NCBI GenBank assembly: GCA_944324365.1
Contig: CALUWA010000019.1
Span: 1 to 41,047, forward strand
Reading direction: 5' to 3'
Length of the DNA stretch: 41,047 nt
DNA from: Candidatus Gastranaerophilales bacterium
GTDB taxonomy: Bacteria > Cyanobacteriota > Vampirovibrionia > Gastranaerophilales > Gastranaerophilaceae
A model generated the notes under the pieces. It searched no databases and was not told the DNA's origin. It saw nothing but the letters and a program-made list of their open reading frames with translations. Below are positions 8,289 through 16,631 of the stretch, piece by piece (within the stretch, counting starts at the first letter, position 1; every line of letters begins with the position of its first letter). A program made the position numbers and the translations under genes.

Positions 8289-9806
8289 TTAAATTAGTAC
8301 GTGTGTGCCTTCAACTTTGCGGATAGAATCACCTTTTGAGTAAATAAGCGTGTATTCGCAAATATATTTTGTTATGTTATCATCAACAGATTGAACCAGA
8401 TTTGCATCAAGCAGATAACCTGTTAAAAATATCTGCTGCCATGCTTCATCATCGCCAGTCAATTGTGTAATATATGCCTTTTGAGTGTTTGTTAATTCTT
8501 TACCCGGCGTAATCGTTCCGTTATTGACTGCTTCCGATGCAACATTTTGAATCGTCCCAACTATTTGACTTACTCCTACATCACTTGCAGGAATCCTATC
8601 AACGGCCAATTGTAAATTTAACAATTCGGTTGTGATTGCGTCTTTTAACCAAATTTCATTGGCATACGGCGCAATATCTGTACCGTCTGCGAGATAACCA
8701 TCCTGATAAAATTCAATTTTTGTTCCGGATTTTTGAGTTTGTCCGTTATAGTTAATTTTTAACGGGTCTAAAGTTTCTGCCAGTTCATTTGTCGTTACTG
8801 CAATTGCCTGCGTTGGGAATTGCTGATACATATAGTTAACTGTCCCGTTAACTTTATCATAATTTGTAGCTGCTAAAATTGTTGCAGGCATTAAAAATGC
8901 TGGAAGATTTCCACTGTCGCCGGCATATGGATTATAATTTAAACACATCCCGCTATACTTTGCAGCTTCTGCGGCCAAATCTGTATAGTTTAGCGGGGTA
9001 ACATCGCCGACAAACATATATTGGAAATTATGATTGTCGTTCCAGGTTCCAATGGCCTGATAATCTGCAGCCAGCAAACTTGCGTCCAAAAATGCGAATG
9101 TTGCAAAATTGTCAGACAGTTCAACAGAATTATTTAACACATCTGTTAAGGTCATTGCATTTGTACCGTTTGATAATATCGGATTTGTTGCACTATTCCA
9201 ACCGATAAGACTTGAGATATCTGTTCCCCCACTGCCAGCTGTCGCTGCGGCAATAGTGTTTGCTCCAGTTTCTCCTCCTGTTAATACAAATGAATTTTGT
9301 TCAGCATTATAAGTAACTGTTGCCGCTGTAAACAATGTTCCACCGCCTTCATTTGCCTGTATTGCAGTTTGCAATGTTGATGCGATATCGGCATATGCAT
9401 TTGCAGAACTAAAGTTTACTCCTGTTAGCGCAAAGCTCGTGCCCCCCATTGAGATAGTCATTGCTCCGTCTGATATAGATTTCAAATCGGTCAATGCCGG
9501 TAAATCTCGAGTTGATCTTATGTATGGTGCGGTTGCTTCAAGGGAATATCCCATAAATGAAATTTTTTCAGGTTGTCTGACCTGTTTTGAAACCCAGCCG
9601 AAATAAGCACTTGCGCATTTCGCTTCCATAGATGAGGCACCGGCAAAATTCTGCACATCTTCTGCTGATGTAAATTCAAGAACGGTTTCCATTGGGAATA
9701 AGTTGTTCGTTGTGAATATACGCAATATTAAATCCTTGCGGCTTGCCTGCGCTTGGCCGCCTACACCGGATGTAATACTAACGTATTTTGATTGAGAAAT
9801 AGGCAT
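8289..9806 (-). CDS. Contractile tail sheath (DUF3383-like)
   Basis: A 505-aa protein starting MPISQSKYVSITSGVGG at ATG 9806 after AAGGAGT. The N-terminal region and the VLEFTSAEDVQNFAGASS segment (about 43-60) match DUF3383-type sheath proteins. A long Thr/Ala/Gly-rich inserted domain (about 110-220) is probably surface exposed. The C-terminal TKYICEYTLIYSKGDSIRKV strand-rich segment should supply the arm exchanged between subunits. Its presence makes this a myophage. Confidence 0.88.
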   Translation of the reverse strand: MPISQSKYVSITSGVGGQAQASRKDLILRIFTTNNLFPMETVLEFTSAEDVQNFAGASSMEAKCASAYFGWVSKQVRQPEKISFMGYSLEATAPYIRSTRDLPALTDLKSISDGAMTISMGGTSFALTGVNFSSANAYADIASTLQTAIQANEGGGTLFTAATVTYNAEQNSFVLTGGETGANTIAAATAGSGGTDISSLIGWNSATNPILSNGTNAMTLTDVLNNSVELSDNFATFAFLDASLLAADYQAIGTWNDNHNFQYMFVGDVTPLNYTDLAAEAAKYSGMCLNYNPYAGDSGNLPAFLMPATILAATNYDKVNGTVNYMYQQFPTQAIAVTTNELAETLDPLKINYNGQTQKSGTKIEFYQDGYLADGTDIAPYANEIWLKDAITTELLNLQLAVDRIPASDVGVSQIVGTIQNVASEAVNNGTITPGKELTNTQKAYITQLTGDDEAWQQIFLTGYLLDANLVQSVDDNITKYICEYTLIYSKGDSIRKVEGTHVLI

Positions 9807-9809
9807 TTT

Positions 9810-10355
9810 TTATACTCCTTTTATATTTTTGAAAGTAATTTTTGTTATCTCTTCCTGTTTACTGTCAAGTGATTGTTCTGTTATGAAAACCAATGTAAAC
9901 ATAGGCATAAATTCGAAATTGTCTGAATCGTTAAAAAAATCCGACAAATCAATCTGGTTCGGCTGGTAAATTTCATACCCCGCGGCTCGTATTGATTTTA
10001 GGCCTTGCGAGCTTAAAAAATAAGTCTTAAGTGCTTCTAAAACATCAGAACCATTCTGTGTTGTAATGGCGTCTTTAGGCTTTCTTGCGCGGGTTGCGCT
10101 AAATTGAACATTGATTTCTTGTTTAAATTTTTCTGAATGGGTATAAACTTCATCTACTACTTTGTTTGTTTCGTATTGCCAGCCTCTGCGGCTTTTGAAA
10201 GTAATTGTCACCCATATGGTTGGAGATAACTCCGTAAGCTTTACAGGTTGTTTTAATTGTAAAACCTGCCATTTACCTGATAACTGAAAATTCTCCAAAA
10301 AATTTTTAACAAATCCGATAATATCCGCATACATTTGATTTTCGGTTTTAATCAT
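9810..10355 (-). CDS. Tail terminator/neck protein
   Basis: A 181-aa protein. I choose ATG 10355, which has GGGAG at the right distance and overlaps the previous stop by 8 nt. An upstream in-frame start would overlap far more. The WVTITFKSRRGWQYETNKVV segment and a C-terminal MPMFTLVFITE strand resemble the gp12-like neck-terminator family in myophages. It lies directly upstream of the sheath, as expected for the protein capping the tail at the head side. The family is from memory. Confidence 0.7.
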   Translation of the reverse strand: MIKTENQMYADIIGFVKNFLENFQLSGKWQVLQLKQPVKLTELSPTIWVTITFKSRRGWQYETNKVVDEVYTHSEKFKQEINVQFSATRARKPKDAITTQNGSDVLEALKTYFLSSQGLKSIRAAGYEIYQPNQIDLSDFFNDSDNFEFMPMFTLVFITEQSLDSKQEEITKITFKNIKGV

Positions 10356-10752
10356 TTGAATTTTCTCCCGCAGTAGGAATTTCTTCATCTTTCAGCCATA
10401 CCGCAACAACCCCACACCAGCCATCATAAGTAAACCAATGGGAATTTTTAACAATTTCCCAGATTTTATTATCATAATAAAACCTGTCCGGTTGCGGATT
10501 TTCCGCATTGCCTCTTATATCCTGCGCGCAATAAAAATAACGATAGTTTTTTTCTAAATCAAGCCCCATTTGTTGATATAGTGCATTTTCAACAGCCTGT
10601 ACGCTCCCCCGGATTGTTACAGGTTCGGCATATGACGGGATACTTATCCCAAAATCATTTATAGCTGCACCAAGATATTTGACATATTGAAATTGCTCTG
10701 ATGGTATTATATGTAAAGCTCTATTTAATAAATTCTTACGTAATAAAGTCAT
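10348..10752 (-). CDS. Head-tail connector/collar protein
   Basis: A 134-aa protein between the gp10-like and terminator genes. It contains a W-rich C-terminal part (KIWEIVKNSHWFTYDGWCGV, about 95-114), a pattern I associate with phage collar or head-closure proteins in this slot. Proline-rich DRFYYD and a mixed N-terminus precede it. No enzymatic motif is visible. It is separated from the upstream gene by a single base. Confidence 0.6.
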   Translation of the reverse strand: MTLLRKNLLNRALHIIPSEQFQYVKYLGAAINDFGISIPSYAEPVTIRGSVQAVENALYQQMGLDLEKNYRYFYCAQDIRGNAENPQPDRFYYDNKIWEIVKNSHWFTYDGWCGVVAVWLKDEEIPTAGENSND

Positions 10753-10753
10753 A

Positions 10754-11335
10754 TTATATTTTTTCTATTTTGTGGCTTAAGGAATCTAACATTAACCCGG
10801 AGGCCACAAGCCTTTTTGTTAAATTTCCGGTAGTTTTTGTATCTTTGTAACGTCTGCGCTTTTGTCGTATGGTGCTTGGTTTTAGCGGGTCATTTACTTC
10901 GGTAATTACTTTTGCTATATCGCCCTCTACCATCATACCGAGTTTTCGCATTACGTTCTCTTCGCTTTCCTTACCTGAAAACATCATTGCAAAACCGTCT
11001 TTTACTGTTTCTTTCCAATCTTCTTTATGAGCTTCAATTGTTTTTTCCATAAAGTGTGTTGGCGGAATTACTATTGTATGTGGTTTAGTCTTTGGTAATT
11101 GTCCGGCTTTTGAATTTTGGAGGCTTACAAATTGAGCTTGCCCGTCCTCATTTATAAAATAAGGAGTTCCGCCCGGATGGCTTATTGTTGCACCGTAATT
11201 TTGAACTGCTGCAATGCCTCCTATAGATTGCCCGTTTGAATATTTTGAATTTTCAAACCAACCCACTTGCACTTTTAAATTTTGGCGCATTTTTAAAAGC
11301 GCATCCATTGTGGCTTTATTTGTTTGTCGCTTCAT
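10754..11335 (-). CDS. Tail completion protein (HK97 gp10/gpS-like)
   Basis: A 193-aa protein. The pattern KVQVGWFENSKY, then AAVQNYGATI, IPPTHFMEKTI and near the end LTKRLVASGLMLDSLSHKI is the standard outline of virion-morphogenesis or HK97-gp10-like proteins. In relatives these sit at the head-tail junction and help tail completion. It overlaps the connector gene by one base on its upstream side. Confidence 0.75.
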   Translation of the reverse strand: MKRQTNKATMDALLKMRQNLKVQVGWFENSKYSNGQSIGGIAAVQNYGATISHPGGTPYFINEDGQAQFVSLQNSKAGQLPKTKPHTIVIPPTHFMEKTIEAHKEDWKETVKDGFAMMFSGKESEENVMRKLGMMVEGDIAKVITEVNDPLKPSTIRQKRRRYKDTKTTGNLTKRLVASGLMLDSLSHKIEKI

Positions 11336-11736
11336 TATGTCAAAACCCTCACAAATGAACCTCCAACGAGAATTGGGGTAGAAATTTTACTTTGCAATAA
11401 GGCCAACAGCTCCGTTCCGTATTTTGTAAGCCCAAGCCAATAATCAAATGCATTTGTTGAAGGCGGCGGAGTTAATGTGACGCTTACTTTATCAATAGAG
11501 GCGGATGTTTCCATTCCGCCTGATGTATCTCCGTTTGCTATCATATCCTGGAGCGTCAGCAGATGTGCTGTCATCAGATATATTGCCAAAATACGACAAT
11601 CTCCGCATAAATATCCGTAATTATCAGTTGTGACATAGCATTGCGCACGTGCCAGCATAGCCGAATTATTTGTATTGTCGGCAAATTCCGGAAACCATTC
11701 AACAAATTGTTCAACTGTTACGACTACTTTATCCAT
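11335..11736 (-). CDS. Head-tail connector (DUF4054-like)
   Basis: A 133-aa helical adaptor protein. The N-terminus VEQFVEWFPEFADNT, the middle DCRILAIYLMTAHLL and the SVTLTPPPSTNAFDYWLGLT stretch fit the DUF4054 connector pattern. Such proteins form the adaptor ring under the portal. It is joined by 1-nt overlaps to the genes on either side. Confidence 0.75.
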   Translation of the reverse strand: MDKVVVTVEQFVEWFPEFADNTNNSAMLARAQCYVTTDNYGYLCGDCRILAIYLMTAHLLTLQDMIANGDTSGGMETSASIDKVSVTLTPPPSTNAFDYWLGLTKYGTELLALLQSKISTPILVGGSFVRVLT

Positions 11737-12110
11737 TAAATATCTTTATCCTTTGTAGTTTTTGGCTTTCTCTTGCCTTGTTTTTTATAATCATCAGGCG
11801 TAAGTTGTTTTGAATTATCTTTTGTTAATGTGTTCTCTGCGTTATCCGCAGCTTTATAATTGTTATAGAAATTTAAACATCCGTTCTTTAAATGTTCCTG
11901 GAAAACAGCATTTGATTTCAAGAGGTCAAAATCTTCATCACTTAGTGATGTAACAACCCCGTGCGGAGTTTCTAACGTTTTTTTATTGATGACATCTGCG
12001 CCGCCATTGATTGTAATGGTCTTATATACTTCGTTAAGCCCGCTTGGGCCTTTTTTGTAAAAAGCGTAATCCACACCGGTTGCCATGCGGCTTGCTACAT
12101 AAACTGTCAT
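11736..12110 (-). CDS. Unidentified head-region protein
   Basis: A 124-aa protein I do not recognise. The N-terminal half (SRMATGVDYAFYKK, TITINGGADV, TLETPHGVVTSLSDED) looks globular. The C-terminal 40 residues are Lys/Asp/Asn-rich and probably disordered. It sits between the 108-aa HeH-like protein and the DUF4054 connector, so a capsid or connector accessory role is plausible but unproven. Confidence 0.7.
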   Translation of the reverse strand: MTVYVASRMATGVDYAFYKKGPSGLNEVYKTITINGGADVINKKTLETPHGVVTSLSDEDFDLLKSNAVFQEHLKNGCLNFYNNYKAADNAENTLTKDNSKQLTPDDYKKQGKRKPKTTKDKDI

Positions 12111-12133
12111 AAAATCTCTTCCTTTCTATTTCT

Positions 12134-12460
12134 TTATTCGTTCTTAAATTCAATATTATTTTCAGTTAATTTTGCTTCTAATTTTGCAATACCTGTATTC
12201 TGGTTAACTTTGATGTTATTTATTTTGCAAAGCTCTAATAAATTTTTTCGATATTCGTTTGTTTCTGTAGAAGTTTGCGGGGCTTGTTTTGAGGCTCCTA
12301 TAATTTCAACTGCACCACTTGCAACATGCATTGAGAATACTTCATTTTGCTTGATAGATTCATCTGCATCAATACAAGAATCGGCATCAAGTCGATAAAC
12401 CTTTTCGCCACATACGTAATCAACTCCACAATTCATTTTATTTTTAATTTTAATTTGCAT
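12134..12460 (-). CDS. Small head-region protein with HeH/LEM-like end
   Basis: A 108-aa protein. I select ATG 12460 (MQIKIKNKMNCG), with AGGAGA 9 nt upstream; a longer reading from 12523 would translate the tetranucleotide repeat. Residues 1-60 form a short beta domain. Residues about 73-108 (YRKNLLELCKINN, then TGIAKLEAKLTENNIE) look like a HeH/LEM helix-extension-helix fold, common at the C-terminus of small phage proteins next to the capsid gene. The function is unknown. Confidence 0.75.
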   Translation of the reverse strand: MQIKIKNKMNCGVDYVCGEKVYRLDADSCIDADESIKQNEVFSMHVASGAVEIIGASKQAPQTSTETNEYRKNLLELCKINNIKVNQNTGIAKLEAKLTENNIEFKNE

Positions 12461-12493
12461 TTTGAAAAGTCTCCTATTCTTTAGTTCAAATCC

Positions 12494-12534
12494 TGACACC
12501 CGCACACGCACGCATGAACGCACGCACGCGGGAG
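12494..12534. repeat. GC-rich (ACGC)n tetranucleotide repeat
   Basis: Between the capsid gene and the HeH-like gene lies a run of CACGC/ACGC units bounded by CCCGC and GCGGG, interrupted once by ATGA. It is strikingly GC-rich for this AT-rich genome and could pair into a stem through its outer 5 bp. Repeat number may vary between copies. Confidence 0.75.
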
Positions 12535-12552
12535 CAGGAAGAGAGGGTTTTC

Positions 12553-13650
12553 TTAGATACCGGAATACCTTACTATACCGACTGGTTGTTTAACCATTAT
12601 GCCGGCTGTAGCGTTTGAATAATCTTCTAAAAAGCCTTTAGCTTTCTTTTCAACGCCCAACATTCTGAAAATCTCCTGGACATACTGGTCTACAACTCTG
12701 GTACCGCTTAGAGTATCAGCATGAACATAAAAAACGTTTGCGCTGCCGTTAGCACCATCAAGCTGAATTGCGGATGTAATTCTTGCTTTAGGGTATGTTT
12801 CTGTTATCCATGTGTAAACTGACTTATTGCCGAGTTCGTTTTGGACAGTAAGATATTCCATACAAGAAACAGCAATAGCAATTGTGCATGCATCACGTTC
12901 AGGCTTAAATAAATTCCCTGATTGAACCCTTAATGTACTCATAGCCGTTCTGATATCATTGCAGATTTCATTATACGTTTTTGTTTTCCAGGTTGCTGTA
13001 CCTGCAGCACCATTTGCAACTGTCACGTAGTTTGGCAGGTTAGGGTCATTCAAAAAACCGTAAGTTCTGTTTTCACCTTCATTGTAGCCATAAAAACCTA
13101 CATTATTCATTTCAATTGCGAGTGCTTCGGCTGCAGCTGTTCTTTTTTCCTCAGAGCTGTCAATTTGCATAGCGGAAGCCCGTTCCTGTTCCAAAATACC
13201 TACCTGACAACCTTGTTCAAATCTTACAATGTCACGGTACTCAAAATTTGTATTCCAGGAAGAAAGCGGAATGTTTGTATCATCACCGTAAGGTTGAGCA
13301 GTTCCGGTTCTTTCAAGAATTTTTGCAACAATCTGGTCATCTGACCACTTGCCGGCAATAGTCCTACCAACAATATCGTCAATTTCCCTTGCTGCTGTTA
13401 CTATCGGGATTACTTCCGGTATCCAGTACTGCAAGAACTGTACCGGCGTTGCTGTTGATGGTGTTGTAATCATTGGAACGGCTGCGTCCATACCATATTG
13501 TTTTCTAAGATTTCGCCATTCGTTTACGCCGGCACGGCTTGCACCTATCCCCATAAGTTCTAATGTTTTTCCGGTAGTATTATCATCGCAGGCGTAAGCT
13601 CTTACTTTTCCTGCAGGGATAAAACTCCGCACTTGTGTTGTGTTTGGCAT
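12553..13650 (-). CDS. Major capsid protein (DUF2184-like)
   Basis: A 365-aa protein. I recognise the DUF2184-type capsid pattern: a central NRTYGFLNDPNLPNYV, a region with TYNEICNDIRTAMSTLRVQS, then YPKARITSAIQLDGANGSA, and a C-terminus GFLEDYSNATAGIMVKQPVG ending RYSGI. These map to the HK97-fold P and A domains. It follows the protease-scaffold and cement genes, as is usual, and should be the most abundant virion protein. Confidence 0.9.
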   Translation of the reverse strand: MPNTTQVRSFIPAGKVRAYACDDNTTGKTLELMGIGASRAGVNEWRNLRKQYGMDAAVPMITTPSTATPVQFLQYWIPEVIPIVTAAREIDDIVGRTIAGKWSDDQIVAKILERTGTAQPYGDDTNIPLSSWNTNFEYRDIVRFEQGCQVGILEQERASAMQIDSSEEKRTAAAEALAIEMNNVGFYGYNEGENRTYGFLNDPNLPNYVTVANGAAGTATWKTKTYNEICNDIRTAMSTLRVQSGNLFKPERDACTIAIAVSCMEYLTVQNELGNKSVYTWITETYPKARITSAIQLDGANGSANVFYVHADTLSGTRVVDQYVQEIFRMLGVEKKAKGFLEDYSNATAGIMVKQPVGIVRYSGI

Positions 13651-13681
13651 TTTATTAAATCTCCTAAAATTATTGTAAGTA

Positions 13682-14164
13682 CTAAGTTAATTCTAATATC
13701 GCCAGTTCATTGGCCTTTGCTGAAATTCTGATAAATTTCGCGTTAGGTATTACAGTTGCGGATGCTGTTCCTGCAGCCCCACTATCTTCATAAGCTGCAA
13801 TTGCACCGGTTGTAGGATTAAATGCAGCAATATTGCCCGGAGTAACAGCCGTTGTTGATGTTACATAAACATGTCCCATCGTACAAAGCTGACCGATTGA
13901 ATTGTCCGGAAGCTCAAGACTTGCCGTCAGGTTATTATAAATTGCATAATCCTTTGAATTTACTGCAACCCCGACAAATGCCCCATTTCCGCCAATTGTC
14001 GCTTCATTATCTGCTGCCCCTTGGGTGAATGCACCACCAATTGCAGGCATTACCTCTCCGTTTGCAGTCAAGTTGTAAGGCGCAACACGTTTCGGACTGT
14101 CGTCTGCAAAATCCCCGACAACTCCAATCGCCTGTTGTGTGTAAACTGTTTTTTGTAAAGTCAT
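13682..14164 (-). CDS. Capsid cement/decoration protein
   Basis: A 160-aa, Ala/Gly/Thr-rich beta protein immediately upstream of the capsid gene. The N-terminal GVVGDFADDSPKRVAPY matches the pattern of structural cement proteins (Gp24-like) that sit on HK97-fold capsids. Low Lys/Glu content and many small residues fit a trimeric surface protein. The assignment is from pattern and position. Confidence 0.72.
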   Translation of the reverse strand: MTLQKTVYTQQAIGVVGDFADDSPKRVAPYNLTANGEVMPAIGGAFTQGAADNEATIGGNGAFVGVAVNSKDYAIYNNLTASLELPDNSIGQLCTMGHVYVTSTTAVTPGNIAAFNPTTGAIAAYEDSGAAGTASATVIPNAKFIRISAKANELAILELT

Positions 14165-14185
14165 TTTTATTTCCCTTTCCGGATT

Positions 14186-15442
14186 TTAACCTTTAATATA
14201 CTCTTCAAACGCTTTATCTTTTTCTAATTTTTTAGATGTAAAACCGCTGTCAAGTGAATATGTCTTATTAACTTTGTATTTATCATAAGCCCTTAAATAA
14301 GCGTTAACAGCTGTCAATTCCTGACCTTTAGCAGGCTTTAAATCCAAACAATCACAAGCGTGTTTTGCAAGCTGTCTTGCGCTCATGTATTCAAATTTGG
14401 AGCTGCTACCGATTACCGGAGCCAGACGTTTAATTAGTCTGTTACGCTGCGCAATAGCTTTGATCATTGCGTCTTCTGATACCGCTTTTGGAGCTTCGGG
14501 TTCGTCCTCATCTCCGCAAGGTTTATCGTCTTCATCTTGCGCATCCGGTTTTTGTTCTTCTTCCCCTTCATCACTACAAGGCTTGTTGTCCTCATCTTCT
14601 GTTTTGTTTTCATCAGCTAAGGCCGGTTCGTCCTCATCCTGACCCTGTTCGGTGTCATCTTCATCATTGTTGCCGGCAAGAGAATCATTATAGAAGCCTG
14701 TATGAATAAGTTTCATAACAGTGTTCCAAATTTCATTGTCCACTTTGTCTTTTAAAATCCCGCCGATTTGTTCTTCAATTGCGCGTTTGTCGATGTCTTC
14801 ATCTCCTGCTTGTTCGATTGGTGCTGGTGATTCCAAATCTTCATCCATTACGCGCTTGATAGGTTTTGAAGATAATCTGTTTTTCTTTTTCATCTCGTTA
14901 ATCTCCTTTATTGAATCAAAAGTAAGTCGTTTATCCATTACGCACACGTCTTTGCCCATCCTGCCCTCGTCAACAAGTGCGACATGGTTACCTCTTATAT
15001 TTCTTTGAATTGCATCGTAGTGTTGCCCTTTATAAGTGCCCGGTGTTAAGTCATAATCACAAAAATAGCCCATTGAAAGGTCTTTTTTGCCGTTTTCGAT
15101 AAGGTCTTTGAGAGTTTCAGAATAAATCTTTAAATCGCCTACAACCATATCCTCTTTTGCTTTTACATTTTCGCCAATAACGCCATGGATGCCTTTTTCT
15201 TCTGCTGGCATCATTCCGTCACCGGTGCCAAGCATAGTATGATCATCTACAATTGGTAACAGCTTAAAACTGTTTATTGTTTCTTGTGATTGAATTTCTT
15301 CTGCCGGTCTTAGAACTTGATAAATCTTATCCGGTTCAAGTTTGTCTGATATTTGGCTGCCTAAATACGGAAAAACTCCTACTTTTGTAAGCGGGTTTTC
15401 CTCTATGAGCCAAAATTCATTATAATCAACTTTCTTTGTCAT
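14186..15442 (-). CDS. Prohead protease (DUF2213-like) fused to acidic scaffold-like region
   Basis: A 418-aa protein. Residues about 1-175 follow the DUF2213 pattern: PIVDDHTML, KDLSMGYFCDYDLTPGTYKG, IRGNHVALVDEGRMG. Such proteins are predicted capsid maturation proteases. Residues about 205-335 are a long Asp/Glu/Pro/Gln tract typical of scaffolds. The C-terminal ~80 residues are Lys-rich and helical, suitable for binding the capsid. A fused protease-scaffold removes the need for a separate scaffold gene, and none is seen. Confidence 0.8.
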   Translation of the reverse strand: MTKKVDYNEFWLIEENPLTKVGVFPYLGSQISDKLEPDKIYQVLRPAEEIQSQETINSFKLLPIVDDHTMLGTGDGMMPAEEKGIHGVIGENVKAKEDMVVGDLKIYSETLKDLIENGKKDLSMGYFCDYDLTPGTYKGQHYDAIQRNIRGNHVALVDEGRMGKDVCVMDKRLTFDSIKEINEMKKKNRLSSKPIKRVMDEDLESPAPIEQAGDEDIDKRAIEEQIGGILKDKVDNEIWNTVMKLIHTGFYNDSLAGNNDEDDTEQGQDEDEPALADENKTEDEDNKPCSDEGEEEQKPDAQDEDDKPCGDEDEPEAPKAVSEDAMIKAIAQRNRLIKRLAPVIGSSSKFEYMSARQLAKHACDCLDLKPAKGQELTAVNAYLRAYDKYKVNKTYSLDSGFTSKKLEKDKAFEEYIKG

Positions 15443-15447
15443 TTTAA

Positions 15448-16335
15448 TTAAACCTCAAATCTAATGATAGGCCGCATTCTACAATGGCAATATGGTTCAT
15501 CTCCCGGATAACCTCTTCGTCCGGTGTCAAGGTTTATGACGGGCGGATTATCCAATCTAAAAATAAAACCGTTCAATCCATTTGGACGGCCATCTTTTAA
15601 GCCACTGCTGCCATCCCATTTTGTCCTGTGGTAATCTCTTGGTCTTTGTGAACCGCCGGAGTGCAACCATTCAGCTTCTTGTACGCCTGTTTCTTGCATG
15701 TTTCGTAAATTAATGGAATTATATGCTTTTCTGGTTTGGTCTTCTGCGATATTGCGGGCGCGACGTTTTGTCATACCCTTATATTTCATTAATTCTTTTT
15801 CAATATGGGTAATCCCCAGTCCTGCCTGAATTGACCGTGAAACTGCGCCGGTTATCTGTTTAAAATATTCTGATTGAATACTTGTGATATATGAAACATT
15901 ATCAAATAATAAGGCTTTTATGGCTTCTTCCTTTTCCGGTGAAATTATTGAGCCACTCATTGTGAATGTATTTTGGCCAACTTCTTTATTAACCATTGTT
16001 TGAATTGATGACCAGAAGGCAGTCCGCGCATAACGATTGGTTTTCTTCAACATTTTTTTAGCAAGGGTAGTTCCTTGCTTATTGAATTTCTTTTCATATT
16101 CTTTTCGCAAGGCATTCAAGCGAATACGCGCCTGCGATGATATACTAGGCTGGGATTGAATAGAGGCATCTTGCGAAAATGTAATCTGGTCTTTATATTC
16201 TCTAAATAATGGTGAAATCTCTTTCAGGGCTGAATCTGTGAGCTTATCGACCAGTTTAAGCAGTTCCTTTATATACCAGCGCTGTATTCCAACGTTGAAG
16301 TTTAAAGGATTTCCTTTTACAATTGTTTTTTGCAT
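15448..16335 (-). CDS. MuF-like minor head protein (SPP1 gp7 family)
   Basis: A 295-aa protein from the preferred start ATG 16335 (MQKTIVKGNPL). An in-frame ATG at 16386 has no SD and would place a strong hairpin inside the reading frame. The C-terminal 110 residues carry the MuF pattern: ARNIAEDQTRKAYNSINLRN, then WLHSGGSQRPRDYH, and GDEPYCHCRMRPI with the closing Cys-His-Cys. It is packaged in few copies and linked to DNA ejection. It follows the portal gene, as usual. Confidence 0.82.
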   Translation of the reverse strand: MQKTIVKGNPLNFNVGIQRWYIKELLKLVDKLTDSALKEISPLFREYKDQITFSQDASIQSQPSISSQARIRLNALRKEYEKKFNKQGTTLAKKMLKKTNRYARTAFWSSIQTMVNKEVGQNTFTMSGSIISPEKEEAIKALLFDNVSYITSIQSEYFKQITGAVSRSIQAGLGITHIEKELMKYKGMTKRRARNIAEDQTRKAYNSINLRNMQETGVQEAEWLHSGGSQRPRDYHRTKWDGSSGLKDGRPNGLNGFIFRLDNPPVINLDTGRRGYPGDEPYCHCRMRPIIRFEV

Positions 16336-16349
16336 AAAAATTCTTATAA

Positions 16350-16375
16350 AATTGGTGCCTAAAAAGGTACCAATT
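16350..16375 (-). terminator. Hairpin upstream of the MuF-like gene
   Basis: An 11-bp stem with one mismatch (16365-16375 with 16350-16360), loop of four, followed on the minus strand by TTATAAG. It lies 15 nt before the preferred MuF start. Either an attenuator or a hairpin that controls which start codon is used. Confidence 0.5.
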
Positions 16376-16400
16376 AAAGTATACATTATGGTAAGTAAGA

Positions 16401-16631
16401 TTAAATTTCTATTCCGTCTGCAATATCTCCGGCAGCCAGAACAATTAGTTCATCATCAGTAACATTTTCTTCTTCAATAAAATCAATAAGTTTTTGACGT
16501 TTTTCATCACCTTTGACTTCTGATAAAGTTCCGACAATAAAATCTTCGTCATCCCAAATATTTTTGAGCAAATCAAATAATTTTCTGCCAGTTTCTGTTT
16601 TAAATTTTGTTCTATCAATCGAGCATTTCAT
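16401..16631 (-). CDS. Small acidic protein of the head module
   Basis: A 76-aa acidic protein, unrecognised. It overlaps the 3' end of the portal gene by 17 nt and is followed by the MuF-like gene. The sequence is helical with clusters of D/E (WDDEDF, EEENVTDDELI). Small acidic proteins in this slot could act as chaperones, or as an antidote for the basic C-terminal extension of the portal; the latter is speculation based only on adjacency. Confidence 0.75.
   Translation of the reverse strand: MKCSIDRTKFKTETGRKLFDLLKNIWDDEDFIVGTLSEVKGDEKRQKLIDFIEEENVTDDELIVLAAGDIADGIEI

Noticed and set aside
14385-14642. Plus-strand Ser-rich ORF across the protease-scaffold gene
   Set aside because: It is the complement of the acidic Asp/Glu tract (GAT/GAA/GAG codons), with no SD and overlapping a clear gene.
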